A stretch of DNA of 39,292 bases. Origin: Clostridia bacterium (lineage in GTDB: Bacteria; Bacillota; Clostridia; Oscillospirales; Acutalibacteraceae). Positions 27,012-36,019 of this stretch are shown one piece after another. Under the pieces are notes generated by a model that saw only the letters and a program-made list of their open reading frames with translations, was not told the origin of the DNA and searched no databases. The translations under genes were made by a program, and so were the position numbers. The DNA lies in assembly GCA_017449935.1 (NCBI GenBank), contig JAFSYP010000006.1, forward strand, positions 1 through 39,292, read 5' to 3'. The stretch's first letter is position 1. Each line of letters starts with the position of its first letter.

Positions 27012-27108
27012 CAGTATCCCTCCAAAAACACCTTGCTAAAATTATATAGTATTTTCCGGACAAATATGATACAATAACGAAAAGATTCCGAAAAAAAGGA
27101 GAAAGCAC

Positions 27109-28068
27109 ATGGAACCGGTAAAAATGATCCCCTATATTTCGTCCACCATCTGGGGCGGCAGACGGCTGATCGAGGAATACGGCGTGCGGACCGACAAGGA
27201 GAACGCGGCCGAGGCATGGGTGCTGTCCTGCCATCCGAACGGCTGCGGCGTGATCGCGGGCAGCGCGCTGGACGGCCGGACGCTGCGCAGCGTGTACGAG
27301 GAGGACCCTTCGATCTGCGGCACGCGCGGGGCGAAGTTCCGGGAGTTCCCGATCCTGATCAAATTCATCGACGCGCGGGACAACCTGTCGATCCAGGTGC
27401 ATCCCGACGAAGAATACGCCCGGCGTGTGGAGCACGGCGCGGGCAAGACGGAGTGCTGGTATATCCTGGACGCGGACGAGGGCGCGCAGCTGGCGCTGGG
27501 GTTCAAAAGGGCGATCGACCGCGAGACGTTCCGCGCGTCCATCGCGGACAATACGCTCATGGACTATGTGCAGAAGGTCGACGTACACAAAGGCGACTTC
27601 TTTTTCATCGAATCCGGCACGCTGCACGCGATCTGCAAGGGCGTGCTTCTGGCGGAAGTGCAGCAGAATTCCGACACGACCTACCGTGTCTATGACTATG
27701 ACCGCCGCGGGGCGGACGGCAAGCCGCGCGCGCTGCACGTGGACAAGGCGGTGGACGTGACGAATACGACGCCGTACACGCCGGTCGTGCCGTCCGAGGC
27801 GGACAAGGCGCGGTTCAACACGCCGCAGCGCACGCTTCTGACGTGCTGCGAGCTGTTTTCGGTCTGCCGCGTGGACTGCCGCGGCGAATATGCCGACGCC
27901 GTGACGGCGGAGAGCTTCGTGTCGCTGCTTGTGCTGGAGGGCAGCGGGACGTTCACATGCGGCAAAACGGCGTTCCCGCTCTGCAAGGGCGAGAGCGTCT
28001 TTATCCCGGCGGGCGCGGGCGACTATGCCGTGCGCGGGGAAATTGAACTGTTGGAGACCAGGATCTGA
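27109..28068 (+). CDS. manA: Mannose-6-phosphate isomerase, class I
   Basis: A 319-residue cupin-fold zinc enzyme interconverting mannose 6-phosphate and fructose 6-phosphate. Signature segments are YISSTIWGGRRLIEEYG, LSIQVHPDEEYAR (zinc ligands), KTECWYILDADEGA, and GTLHAICKGVLLAEVQQNSD with YRVYDYDR. Length fits the short Firmicutes type. RBS AAAGGAG is eight bases before the ATG. Its stop codon directly abuts the ABC-F start, so the two genes form a unit. Confidence 0.94.
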   Translation: MEPVKMIPYISSTIWGGRRLIEEYGVRTDKENAAEAWVLSCHPNGCGVIAGSALDGRTLRSVYEEDPSICGTRGAKFREFPILIKFIDARDNLSIQVHPDEEYARRVEHGAGKTECWYILDADEGAQLALGFKRAIDRETFRASIADNTLMDYVQKVDVHKGDFFFIESGTLHAICKGVLLAEVQQNSDTTYRVYDYDRRGADGKPRALHVDKAVDVTNTTPYTPVVPSEADKARFNTPQRTLLTCCELFSVCRVDCRGEYADAVTAESFVSLLVLEGSGTFTCGKTAFPLCKGESVFIPAGAGDYAVRGEIELLETRI

Positions 28069-29976
<1,908 letters not shown>

Positions 29977-30013
29977 ACGGCAATAACGCACGCCGACAAC
30001 GGCGCCCCCGCGC

Positions 30014-30038
30014 GTAGGGGCGGCAATCTGCCGCCCGC
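30014..30038 (+). repeat. REP hairpin, GTAG-headed (copy 1)
   Basis: GTAG followed by GGGCGGCA-ATC-TGCCGCCC, an 8-bp stem with a 3-base loop. Same element as the copies at 30079, 32147, 32341, 32524, 32572, 32692 and 35644. Confidence 0.9.
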
Positions 30039-30078
30039 AAAAACCGTAACATATCAACGATCTGCGCCGCTTGCACCC

Positions 30079-30103
30079 GTAGGGGCGGCAATCTGCCGCC
30101 CGC
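30079..30103 (+). repeat. REP hairpin, GTAG-headed (copy 2)
   Basis: CACCC precedes GTAG and the GGGCGGCA-ATC-TGCCGCCC hairpin. The shared CACCC lead is also found in copies 32524, 32572, 32692 and 35644. Confidence 0.9.
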
Positions 30104-30140
30104 AAAAACAACGCCGCGTCAAATTGACAAAATGTCCGGC

Positions 30141-30160
30141 GGCAAGCATGTATGCTTGCC
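30141..30160. repeat. Perfect inverted repeat, 9-bp arms
   Basis: GGCAAGCAT-GT-ATGCTTGCC in the gap between the ABC-F and GNAT genes. There is no T-run next to it, so it is not a typical terminator. It is probably another small repeat family. Confidence 0.6.
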
Positions 30161-30378
30161 CTGCAAACGGAAACAACCTGTCTCTGTACGCCCCCGCATC
30201 CATGCGGCTTTTTGTAAAGCCCACCCTCTTTACTCCGCCCGGAAACGCTTGATACACAAGACAAAACTCCCCCTTTAAATGCCTTGCCTGTAAAGGACGC
30301 CTCCGTTACAGGCGCGGCGGGGTGCAAAGGCGGGGCCTTAACAGAATTATTCTTCACAAGAACAAAGGAGTGTATACT

Positions 30379-30951
30379 ATGTCGATCACGGTAAGGTCAT
30401 ACAGGCAGTCGGACCGGGACGCGGTGGAGCTGATCTGCGTGGCGACGGCGGATTACCGCGTGCGGTCGATGTCGCGGCGGACGCTTTTGCTCAGGACGCA
30501 GTGCGACTACTATCTGGAATGCGAGCCGGAGAACTGCTTTGTCGCGGTCAAAACGGCGGACGACGGCAGCGAAAAGGTGATCGGTTATGCGCTGTGCGCG
30601 GCGGACTGCGAGACGTACGCGCGGCGGTATCTGGACAAATATCTGCCGAAGCTGCGCGAATACAGCAAGTTCAACGCGCGTCTGGCGCGTGCGGACGTGA
30701 TGCTGGCGGGGCAGTTTGCGGCATTTTTCCCGGCGCACATGCGTCTGCAGGTGCTGCGCGAGGAGCGCGGGCAGGGCGCGGGGGAGGCGCTGGTGCGTAC
30801 GCTGGCGGAGCATCTGACGGCGCAGCGCGGCAAGGGGATCGTTGTAATTCTGAATAAGAAAAATACTGAAGCCGGAGCGTTTTTCAAGCAGTGCGGTTTT
30901 TCGTTTTTGCGCAAGACGCCGGGCGGAATCGCCTATGGTTTGGATCTGTGA
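30379..30951 (+). CDS. GNAT-family N-acetyltransferase
   Basis: A 190-residue acetyl-CoA-dependent acetyltransferase. The pyrophosphate-binding motif is LREERGQGAGEALVRTLAEH near residue 135, followed by GIVVILNKKNTEAGAFFKQCGF, the usual C-terminal strand-helix. The N-terminal half (SYRQSDRDAVELICVATADY) resembles GNATs often annotated near O-GlcNAcase-like proteins. Substrate unknown. RBS AAAGGAG precedes the ATG. It is followed by a strong terminator at 31012-31056. Confidence 0.88.
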   Translation: MSITVRSYRQSDRDAVELICVATADYRVRSMSRRTLLLRTQCDYYLECEPENCFVAVKTADDGSEKVIGYALCAADCETYARRYLDKYLPKLREYSKFNARLARADVMLAGQFAAFFPAHMRLQVLREERGQGAGEALVRTLAEHLTAQRGKGIVVILNKKNTEAGAFFKQCGFSFLRKTPGGIAYGLDL

Positions 30952-31011
30952 CGGCGGCGGGAGAAAAACGGGCCAAATTGTTGTAAATAGGCAAACTGAA
31001 CAATTATATGA

Positions 31012-31056
31012 CGTCGGATTTGTGGAAAGTGTCCACATGTCCGACGCTTTTCTTTA
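31012..31056 (+). terminator. Rho-independent terminator after the GNAT gene
   Basis: CGTCGGA (31012-31018) pairs with TCCGACG (31040-31046), and inside it GTGGA (31022-31026) pairs with TCCAC (31032-31036). TTTTCTTT follows. It separates the housekeeping block from the accessory locus. Confidence 0.85.
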
Positions 31057-31085
31057 CAATTTCTTAAAATTTTTTCAAATCCATA

Positions 31086-31114
31086 TTGACAATTCGCCAA
31101 AGGGATGGTAAAGT
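31086..31114 (+). promoter_or_regulatory. Promoter of the EAL-like gene
   Basis: TTGACA (31086-31091), a 17-base spacer and TAAAGT (31109-31114). This leaves a leader of about 110 bases before the EAL-like start codon, long enough for post-transcriptional control. Confidence 0.75.
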
Positions 31115-31231
31115 GTAAGAGACTAAGAGTGTGTCATTATCTGTTATTGCGTGGCAAGTCGCGTGTGCGCGACACATATATATAGTATTGCGGATCGCGG
31201 ATCCGAATTCAGCTTGACGGGAGTGCCTGAG

Positions 31232-32020
31232 ATGGAAGAAAAAATGAACGCCGCGGCGAATACCCCGACCACGGAGCAGAAAAAAAGCTCCGGCTCCTCT
31301 GCGCGTGCGCTGCGCACGCTGGAGATGCGGTACCAGCCCGTGTTCGACGTGCATCTGAACATGGCGATCGACTTTCTGGTGACGCTGCGCATCAACGACC
31401 GCAAGATGGGCGTGCTGCTGCAGGACGCGTTCTTCCCCGTGGCGGAAAAGAGCAACCAGATCTGCGAGCTGAACAAGTGGACGGTCGAGGAAGGGTGCGA
31501 CGCGATCCTGCGCTGCCAGAAGCGCGAGGCGGACGTCAACCGTCTGATCGTCCCCATTTCCAAGAAATACCTCTCCAAGCCCTACTGCGTCAAGCAGCTC
31601 GTCAAGGTCGTCGAGAGCAAGGGCGTCGAGCCGGATAAATTTTGCTTTAACATTTCCGAGAGCATCTATGCTGCCGAGCAGGCGCAGGTCGCCGAGACGA
31701 TCAAGCAGCTGCGGGATTACGGCTTTGTGGTGTCCATCGACGATTTCGGCGTGGAGTACACCTCCCTGTCCCACCTCGGCATGTATAACGTCGACTACAT
31801 CGGCATCGACGGCAGTCTGCTGGACGACATTATGACCGAGGAGCGCGTCCAGAACCGGATGCAGGGCATCATCGAGTTCTGCAAGAAGATCGAGGCCCAG
31901 ACGCGCATCCACGGCGTCAATACGCCGGAGCAGGCCGCGCTGCTGCGCACGCTCGGCGCCGACCAGATGCTCGGCGATCTGTACGGCAAGCCCATCGCCG
32001 AACGGTCGATCAAGATCTGA
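31232..32020 (+). CDS. Degenerate EAL-domain protein, probably catalytically inactive
   Basis: A 262-residue cytosolic protein whose fold pattern matches the EAL cyclic-di-GMP phosphodiesterase domain: YQPVFDV at the start, FCFNISESIYAAE, SIDDFGVEYTSLSHL (canonical DDFGxGxSSL) and YIGIDGSLL. Catalytic residues are largely missing: the EAL glutamate region reads DFLVTLR, the KID lysine is replaced by Gly, the EGVE segment reads HGVN, and the final QG is LG. It should therefore be a binding or scaffold protein rather than an enzyme. There is no membrane segment and no GGDEF domain. The ATG at 31232 follows GGGAG. It has its own promoter and points toward the SipW/TasA-like locus. Confidence 0.8.
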   Translation: MEEKMNAAANTPTTEQKKSSGSSARALRTLEMRYQPVFDVHLNMAIDFLVTLRINDRKMGVLLQDAFFPVAEKSNQICELNKWTVEEGCDAILRCQKREADVNRLIVPISKKYLSKPYCVKQLVKVVESKGVEPDKFCFNISESIYAAEQAQVAETIKQLRDYGFVVSIDDFGVEYTSLSHLGMYNVDYIGIDGSLLDDIMTEERVQNRMQGIIEFCKKIEAQTRIHGVNTPEQAALLRTLGADQMLGDLYGKPIAERSIKI

Positions 32021-32035
32021 TCGGACGTTTCCGAA

Positions 32036-32527
32036 GTGACACGCCCAGATCGCAAGCCCAACCGTCTGCCGGACTATGACTACTCCCGGAACGGCACGTA
32101 TTTCATTACGGTCTGCGCCAAAGACAGACAGCCTTTGTTTTGGACCGTAGGGGCGGCAACCTGCCGCCCGCAAAATCCGGCAATCGGCCGCCCGGACGAA
32201 CGCCTTTCCGAAATCGGGCGACTGGTTGAAACGGCAATTCTTCAAATCCCGACGGTTTATTCCTTCGTTTCCTTGGATATCTTCTGTATTATGCCGGATC
32301 ATATCCATATGATCTTAACGCTGCATGCATCCGAACCGGACGGGCGGCCGATTGCCGCCCCTACGATCTCGACGATCGTCGGAAGCATGAAACGATGGGT
32401 GAGCATACAGGCAGGCGGAAGCGTTTGGCAGAAAGGCTTTTACGACCACGTGATCCGCGACGAACAGGATTTCCTGACGAAAGCGCAGTATATTGAAAAC
32501 AATCCCGTTCGCTTGCTGCACCCGTAG
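32036..32527 (+). CDS. REP-associated tyrosine transposase (RAYT, Y1 family), possibly 3'-truncated
   Basis: A 163-residue IS200-like HUH nuclease. NGTYFITVCAKDRQPLF is the typical start, IMPDHIHMIL carries the HUH histidines, and QYIENNPVR carries the catalytic tyrosine region. Start is GTG at 32036; no good ribosome binding site is seen. Two REP copies lie inside the frame, one forward at 32147 (encoding GAATCRPQ) and one inverted at 32341 (encoding GRPIAAPT). The stop codon TAG is part of the GTAG of the REP at 32524. Relatives usually continue a little after NNPV, so the REP may have clipped the C terminus. RAYTs bind and cut GTAG-headed REP hairpins, matching the surrounding repeats. Confidence 0.88.
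   Translation: MTRPDRKPNRLPDYDYSRNGTYFITVCAKDRQPLFWTVGAATCRPQNPAIGRPDERLSEIGRLVETAILQIPTVYSFVSLDIFCIMPDHIHMILTLHASEPDGRPIAAPTISTIVGSMKRWVSIQAGGSVWQKGFYDHVIRDEQDFLTKAQYIENNPVRLLHP
32147..32171 (+). repeat. REP hairpin inside the RAYT gene (copy 3)
   Basis: GTAG plus GGGCGGCA-ACC-TGCCGCCC, in frame within the transposase coding sequence. Confidence 0.9.
32341..32364 (-). repeat. REP hairpin, inverted, inside the RAYT gene (copy 4)
   Basis: Read on the minus strand, GTAG is followed by GGGCGGC-AATCG-GCCGCCC. It is the only copy on the minus strand and forms a head-to-head pair with the copy at 32147. Confidence 0.8.
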
Positions 32528-32547
32528 GGGCGGCAACCTGCCGCCCG
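32524..32547 (+). repeat. REP hairpin providing the RAYT stop codon (copy 5)
   Basis: CACCC-GTAG-GGGCGGCA-ACC-TGCCGCCC; bases 32525-32527 (TAG) are the transposase stop codon. Confidence 0.9.
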
Positions 32548-32571
32548 AAAGATACCCGGCGGCCCGCACCC

Positions 32572-32596
32572 GTAGGGGCGGCAACCTGCCGCCCGC
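32572..32596 (+). repeat. REP hairpin (copy 6)
   Basis: CACCC-GTAG-GGGCGGCA-ACC-TGCCGCCC, 24 bases after copy 5. Direct-repeat orientation. Confidence 0.9.
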
Positions 32597-32691
32597 ATTG
32601 AATCGGCATTGTACGGTGACGCGGCGGACGCGCAATGCGCGTACATACAAGGAATCCATTATATATCAACGCTCGGCGCCGTGCCTCACCC

Positions 32692-32716
32692 GTAGGGGCG
32701 GCAACCTGCCGCCCGC
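32692..32716 (+). repeat. REP hairpin (copy 7)
   Basis: CACCC-GTAG-GGGCGGCA-ACC-TGCCGCCC, between the RAYT and the membrane-anchored protein gene. The spacing to copy 6 (95 bases) differs from that between copies 5 and 6, so this is not a CRISPR array. Confidence 0.9.
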
Positions 32717-32787
32717 CAAATATCCCCCGCACGAAAACGAAATATCCCATACATTTTATTATATAAAAGCAAACGGAGTTGATCGAC

Positions 32788-33657
32788 TTGGCCAAGAAGA
32801 AGAAGGACGCCGCGCCCGAGGCGCAGAACGGCACGGTTGCCTCTCAGGGGGACAAAGGCCCCTACATTCCTGCATTGTCCATGGCGGATCAGAGCAAGAA
32901 GTACGACGTCAACACCACCGCGGAAAAGGTACGCAAGCGCGACTGGATGATCCGTATTATTGCGTTGATCCTGTTGATATTGCTGCTGATTCTCGGCATC
33001 GGGTACTGCAGCGTCTCGATCCTCAACAAAGCCGGCCGCTTTACCGTCAGCCTTGTGCCGAACGAGTACGGCATCCAGCTTGCGGAGTCGGAGGATTTTG
33101 ACCACCCGACGCTGAATCTTTCGGCAAGTCCCGTGGAGGACATGAACAACATCACGAAGGAGTGGCTCCTGAACAAGAACGGCGAGCTGGGCGACGACCC
33201 CGTATACGAGAGCTTTACGGCGTTGGATAAGGTCTGGGGCGAGCACAACGGCACCAACTACCTGGCCTACACGTTCGGCGTGCGCAACTCGAGCGCCGAT
33301 GAAAAGGACGTCGTCTCCTACCGCGTGTCCCTCAATCTGGAGAACCAGTACAAGGGCGCGGACGAGGCGGTCCGCGTGATGGTGTTCCGCAACGGCGTTC
33401 CGACGATCTATGCCAAGCCCCGTACGGACAACGGTAAGCTCGAGGAATTTGCCGCTGATAAGAGTTTCCTGGAAGACGACGTCGTCTTTGAAGACGTCCG
33501 CGCGGACTTCCAGATCGGCGAGGTCGACCGCTACACGGTGGTCATCTGGCTGGAAGGCGAAGATCCAGAATGTGTAAACAAGATCATGGGCGGAGAAGCA
33601 AAGTTTTCGATGCACTTTGAAGTCATCGGAGGCAACAGCTCCGCGGACGCCGGTTGA
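32788..33657 (+). CDS. Membrane-anchored extracytoplasmic protein of the SipW/TasA-like locus
   Basis: A 289-residue protein of unrecognised family. A basic N terminus (MAKKKKDAAPEAQNG) and about 54 cytoplasmic residues precede one transmembrane helix (about residues 55-77, IIALILLILLLILGIGYC), then an extracellular domain of about 210 residues. The end carries VVIWLEGEDPEC (W254, C262), the same signature as the two TasA-like proteins downstream, which suggests a common beta-sandwich fold. No TYAWF cleavage motif is present, so it may stay in the membrane as the base or anchor of a fibre (inference). The start is TTG at 32788, ten bases after GGAG; a TTG at 32779 is too close to that ribosome binding site. 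Confidence 0.75.
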   Translation: MAKKKKDAAPEAQNGTVASQGDKGPYIPALSMADQSKKYDVNTTAEKVRKRDWMIRIIALILLILLLILGIGYCSVSILNKAGRFTVSLVPNEYGIQLAESEDFDHPTLNLSASPVEDMNNITKEWLLNKNGELGDDPVYESFTALDKVWGEHNGTNYLAYTFGVRNSSADEKDVVSYRVSLNLENQYKGADEAVRVMVFRNGVPTIYAKPRTDNGKLEEFAADKSFLEDDVVFEDVRADFQIGEVDRYTVVIWLEGEDPECVNKIMGGEAKFSMHFEVIGGNSSADAG

Positions 33658-33752
33658 GCTTGGGGGAGACCGACCGACGGCTAAAGGGCGCAAGCCTTTG
33701 CCCATTATCCCATTACACTTGGATATAAAACTATTTTTTGGAGGAAAAAACA

Positions 33753-34568
33753 ATGAAAAAACGTTCTCTTGTTGCAGCTGTTGCGATGCTGATCGTTTCC
33801 GCGATCGTGCTCACCAGCTCCACCTACGCATGGTTCGTTGTTGGTACGCAGGCTCATGTGACCAACATCGCAGCGACCATCTCGACCGCCGCGTCCGGCG
33901 TTCAGGTCCGTGACTACGGCTCCACGCTCTCCTGGAGAAGCACGCTTGCTTGGGCTGATTTCTACAATCTGTCCGACACCGCAACCTTCCCGACCACGTT
34001 CTCGCCCGCGACCTGCTGGGCTGAGGGTGCAACCCCCCTGTTCCAGTGCAAGGCCGGCGCGTACAACTCCAGCATCGACGACCAGATCGACATCAGCAAT
34101 GCGACCGGCGCCGGCACGGAGTATGCGACTGTGAAGTTCTTCGTCCGCAGAATGGACGCGACGGGCTCCGTCACCCTGAAGCCTACGATCACTGTCCCGC
34201 AGAACGGTGAAGCGAACAAGGCGCTCAAGATGGCTGTTGCGTACCACAACGGTACGGCCAACCAGGGCGTTCTCGGCATCTACAGCGATGCGGACTACGA
34301 GGCGATCAAGACCAACGGCAACTACACCGACACCAATCAGGACCATTACATCAGCAGCGCTGATACCGGTTATGACAGCAGCAAGATGGCTGCTGTGGCC
34401 AGCACGAAGACCTTCGGCACCGACACCGTCACCCTGACGAACGTCAACACGACCGGTACCGCGTATGTCACGCTGTACATCTGGCTCGAGGGTAACGATC
34501 CCGATTGTACGAACGCGCTGAGCAACATGACCGCGACGTTCGGCATCGATCTTGAGGCTGCTTCTTAA
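33753..34568 (+). CDS. TasA/camelysin-like secreted protein with SipW-type signal peptide (first)
   Basis: A 271-residue protein. The signal peptide MKKRSLVAAVAMLIVSAIVL runs into TSSTYAWFVV; TYA-WF is the hallmark of SipW-cognate signal peptides, so cleavage after A26 is expected. The mature protein is rich in Thr, Ser, Ala and Asn, as in fibre-forming subunits. Near the end VTLYIWLEGNDPDC (W244, C252) is the shared signature. Two further cysteines (ATCWAEG, LFQCKAG) near residues 85-105 could form a disulphide. The GGAGGAAAAAAC ribosome binding site is very strong, and its codon use looks adapted to high expression, consistent with a major subunit (inference). It is followed by a stable hairpin at 34615 and then the SipW-like gene. 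Confidence 0.82.
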   Translation: MKKRSLVAAVAMLIVSAIVLTSSTYAWFVVGTQAHVTNIAATISTAASGVQVRDYGSTLSWRSTLAWADFYNLSDTATFPTTFSPATCWAEGATPLFQCKAGAYNSSIDDQIDISNATGAGTEYATVKFFVRRMDATGSVTLKPTITVPQNGEANKALKMAVAYHNGTANQGVLGIYSDADYEAIKTNGNYTDTNQDHYISSADTGYDSSKMAAVASTKTFGTDTVTLTNVNTTGTAYVTLYIWLEGNDPDCTNALSNMTATFGIDLEAAS

Positions 34569-34614
34569 TCGCAAGCGGAATCATTCGGCACACGTTTAAC
34601 CTTTAGTCCCTTTG

Positions 34615-34649
34615 GCTGTGCGCGGGGCGGTCCCCGCGCCGCGCACAGC
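34615..34649 (+). other. Long GC-rich hairpin after the first TasA-like gene
   Basis: GCTGTGCGCGG (34615-34625) pairs perfectly with CCGCGCACAGC (34639-34649). There is no T-run after it, so it is more likely an mRNA 3'-end stabiliser or partial terminator than a standard terminator. Confidence 0.7.
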
Positions 34650-34673
34650 GCGCAACACTTCTCCCCCCAAAAT

Positions 34674-34696
34674 GTAGAGGCGGTTGAAGCCGTCCT
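34674..34696 (+). repeat. Second type of GTAG-headed hairpin, forward
   Basis: GTAG followed by AGGCGGTT-GAA-GCCGTCCT, an imperfect stem. The head tetranucleotide matches the REPs, but the stem sequence differs. Confidence 0.5.
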
Positions 34697-34721
34697 AAAA
34701 AAGTGATTAGCTAAGCACAAA

Positions 34722-34745
34722 TAGGGCTGTTTGAACAGTCCCTAC
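34722..34745 (-). repeat. GTAG-headed hairpin, inverted
   Basis: On the minus strand GTAG is followed by a GGACTGTT-CAA-ACAGCCC imperfect stem. It faces the copy at 34674, giving an inverted pair. Confidence 0.5.
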
Positions 34746-34878
34746 ACGGTACCGTGCCAACCGGCACGGCCCGGCGGCACGGTATCGTTTGTGCGGCGCG
34801 CAAAGGAATGATTTGTACGCTGCGCCCCCGCAGCGCAGAAATGATCCCTTTACAGTAGTGAAAGACGGAGGGCAGTTC

Positions 34879-35805
34879 ATGAAAAAAGTATTGAATATCC
34901 TTGTCGACGTCCTGATCGTGATTGTAGTGGCGTTCGCGGTGCTGATGACCATAATGGCGGTCACGGCCTCCAAGAGCAAGAGCGGCATCCCGACCGTGTT
35001 CGGCTACGGACTGCTGTCCGTCCAGACCGACTCCATGGTCTCGCCCGAGGGCTTCTCGCCGGGCGACCTGATCATCGTGCATACGCTCGAGGACAAACAG
35101 TGCAACGAGCTGAAGATCGGCGACGTCGTGACGTACCAGCGTGTGTATGACAACGAGCCCTTCCTCGAATCGCACCGTATCGTGCCGAACACGCCGGAGG
35201 TCAACCCCTTCTATGCCGATATTGCAAACGAAGTCGTGGACGGCGTCTGGGTTCATGAAGGATACAATTACTATGTGACCATGGGCGACAACACGCCCGG
35301 TATCGACTTTACCCAGACCGGAAACAAGATTGATTATGCGTCCCACGAGAACATTGTCGGCAAGTGGACGGGGACAAAACTGCCCGGCGTCGGCAAGGCG
35401 CTCGATTTCCTGCGGACGCAGAGCGGCTTCATGCTTTGCGTGGTGCTGCCCGTCGCGGCGTTCTTCATCTATGAGCTGTACGTCTTCATCATGACGCTCA
35501 ACAGCAAGCAGAAGGAAAAGACGCTCGCCGAGGTCGCCGACAAGGAAGCTGAGCTCAAGCAGAAGGCGATCGAGGAGTTCCTCGCCCAGCAGCAGAAGGA
35601 CGGCGGCGAGGCCGCCGCGCCCGAAACCGCCCCCGCCGCACCCGTAGGGGCGGCAACCAGCCGCCCGGAGGATGAACCGGCAAAACCCGCGGAGGAACCC
35701 ACCGACTCCCCCGCCGCATCGTCCCCCGCCGACATCAGCGAGGAAGAAAAACAGCGCATCATCCAGGAGTACCTCGCCAAACAGTCCGGCGAGAAAAAGG
35801 AATAA
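34879..35805 (+). CDS. SipW-like signal peptidase I with long cytoplasmic tail (first)
   Basis: A 308-residue membrane protease of the ER/SipW type (Ser-His-Asp). An N-terminal transmembrane helix (about residues 8-29) is followed by SVQTDSM (nucleophile S52), ESHRIV (H99) and MGDNTPG (D137), then a second helix (about 183-206). SipW itself ends near there; this protein has about 100 extra cytoplasmic residues with IEEFLAQQQ (231-239) and IIQEYLAKQ (294-302). Residues about 255-263 (PVGAATSRP) are encoded by an in-frame REP copy (35644-35668). It should cleave the TYA-WF signal of the adjacent TasA-like proteins. The ATG at 34879 follows GGAGGG; the upstream in-frame ATG at 34789 lies in the repeats. 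Confidence 0.88.
   Translation: MKKVLNILVDVLIVIVVAFAVLMTIMAVTASKSKSGIPTVFGYGLLSVQTDSMVSPEGFSPGDLIIVHTLEDKQCNELKIGDVVTYQRVYDNEPFLESHRIVPNTPEVNPFYADIANEVVDGVWVHEGYNYYVTMGDNTPGIDFTQTGNKIDYASHENIVGKWTGTKLPGVGKALDFLRTQSGFMLCVVLPVAAFFIYELYVFIMTLNSKQKEKTLAEVADKEAELKQKAIEEFLAQQQKDGGEAAAPETAPAAPVGAATSRPEDEPAKPAEEPTDSPAASSPADISEEEKQRIIQEYLAKQSGEKKE
35644..35668 (+). repeat. REP hairpin inside the first SipW-like gene (copy 8)
   Basis: CACCC-GTAG-GGGCGGC-AACCA-GCCGCCC, in frame in the Pro/Ala-rich tail of the signal peptidase. Reading frame and a lineage-typical linker composition are kept. Confidence 0.88.
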
Positions 35806-35886
35806 CCGGGCCTTCCTCTTATATACTCCGAACGGGAACACCCAAAGCCTTCCCCTATAAGGAAAGCCCAAATGGGAACAGCAATT

Positions 35887-36019
35887 GCCTTCCCCTCCAG
35901 GGGAAGGTGCCCCGAAGGGGCGGATGAGGTGGAAAACGCCGACCAAGCATAGAATCCGGAAGCCCTCCACCTCATCAGTCACGCCTTGCGGCGTGCCAGC
36001 TTCCCCTCCAAGGGAAGCC
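35887..36019. repeat. MITE-like inverted-repeat element
   Basis: Outer arms GCCTTCCCCTCCAGGGGAAGG (given as 35887-35907) and the matching right arm 36000-36019 each form a small palindrome of CTTCCCCT/AGGGGAAG. Inner arms GATGAGGTGG (35923-35932) and CCACCTCATC (35967-35976) are perfect inverted repeats. Related CTTCCCCT fragments lie at about 35849-35871 and 36039-36060. Elements of this pattern are abundant in intergenic DNA of Oscillospiraceae; no transposase is encoded in it. Confidence 0.75.

Larger units (their letters stand above)
29977..30378. other. Repeat-containing intergenic region between the ABC-F and GNAT genes
   Basis: No gene is seen in these 402 bases. They hold two REP hairpins (30014-30038 and 30079-30103) and a separate inverted repeat at 30141-30160. 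The A-rich stretch near 30340-30370 should contain the GNAT promoter, but no convincing -35/-10 pair is seen. Confidence 0.6.
34569..34878. other. Repeat- and hairpin-rich gap between the first TasA-like gene and the first SipW-like gene
   Basis: About 310 bases with no gene. They hold the long hairpin at 34615-34649, two GTAG-headed hairpins at 34674-34696 and 34722-34745, and the palindromic string around GGTACCGTGCC near 34747-34790. No strong promoter is seen. Confidence 0.6.

Noticed and set aside
30014-32716. Repeated 25-base units as a possible CRISPR array
   Set aside because: Spacing is irregular, one copy is inverted, copies lie inside genes, there are no cas genes, and the GTAG-headed hairpins fit REP elements next to a RAYT.
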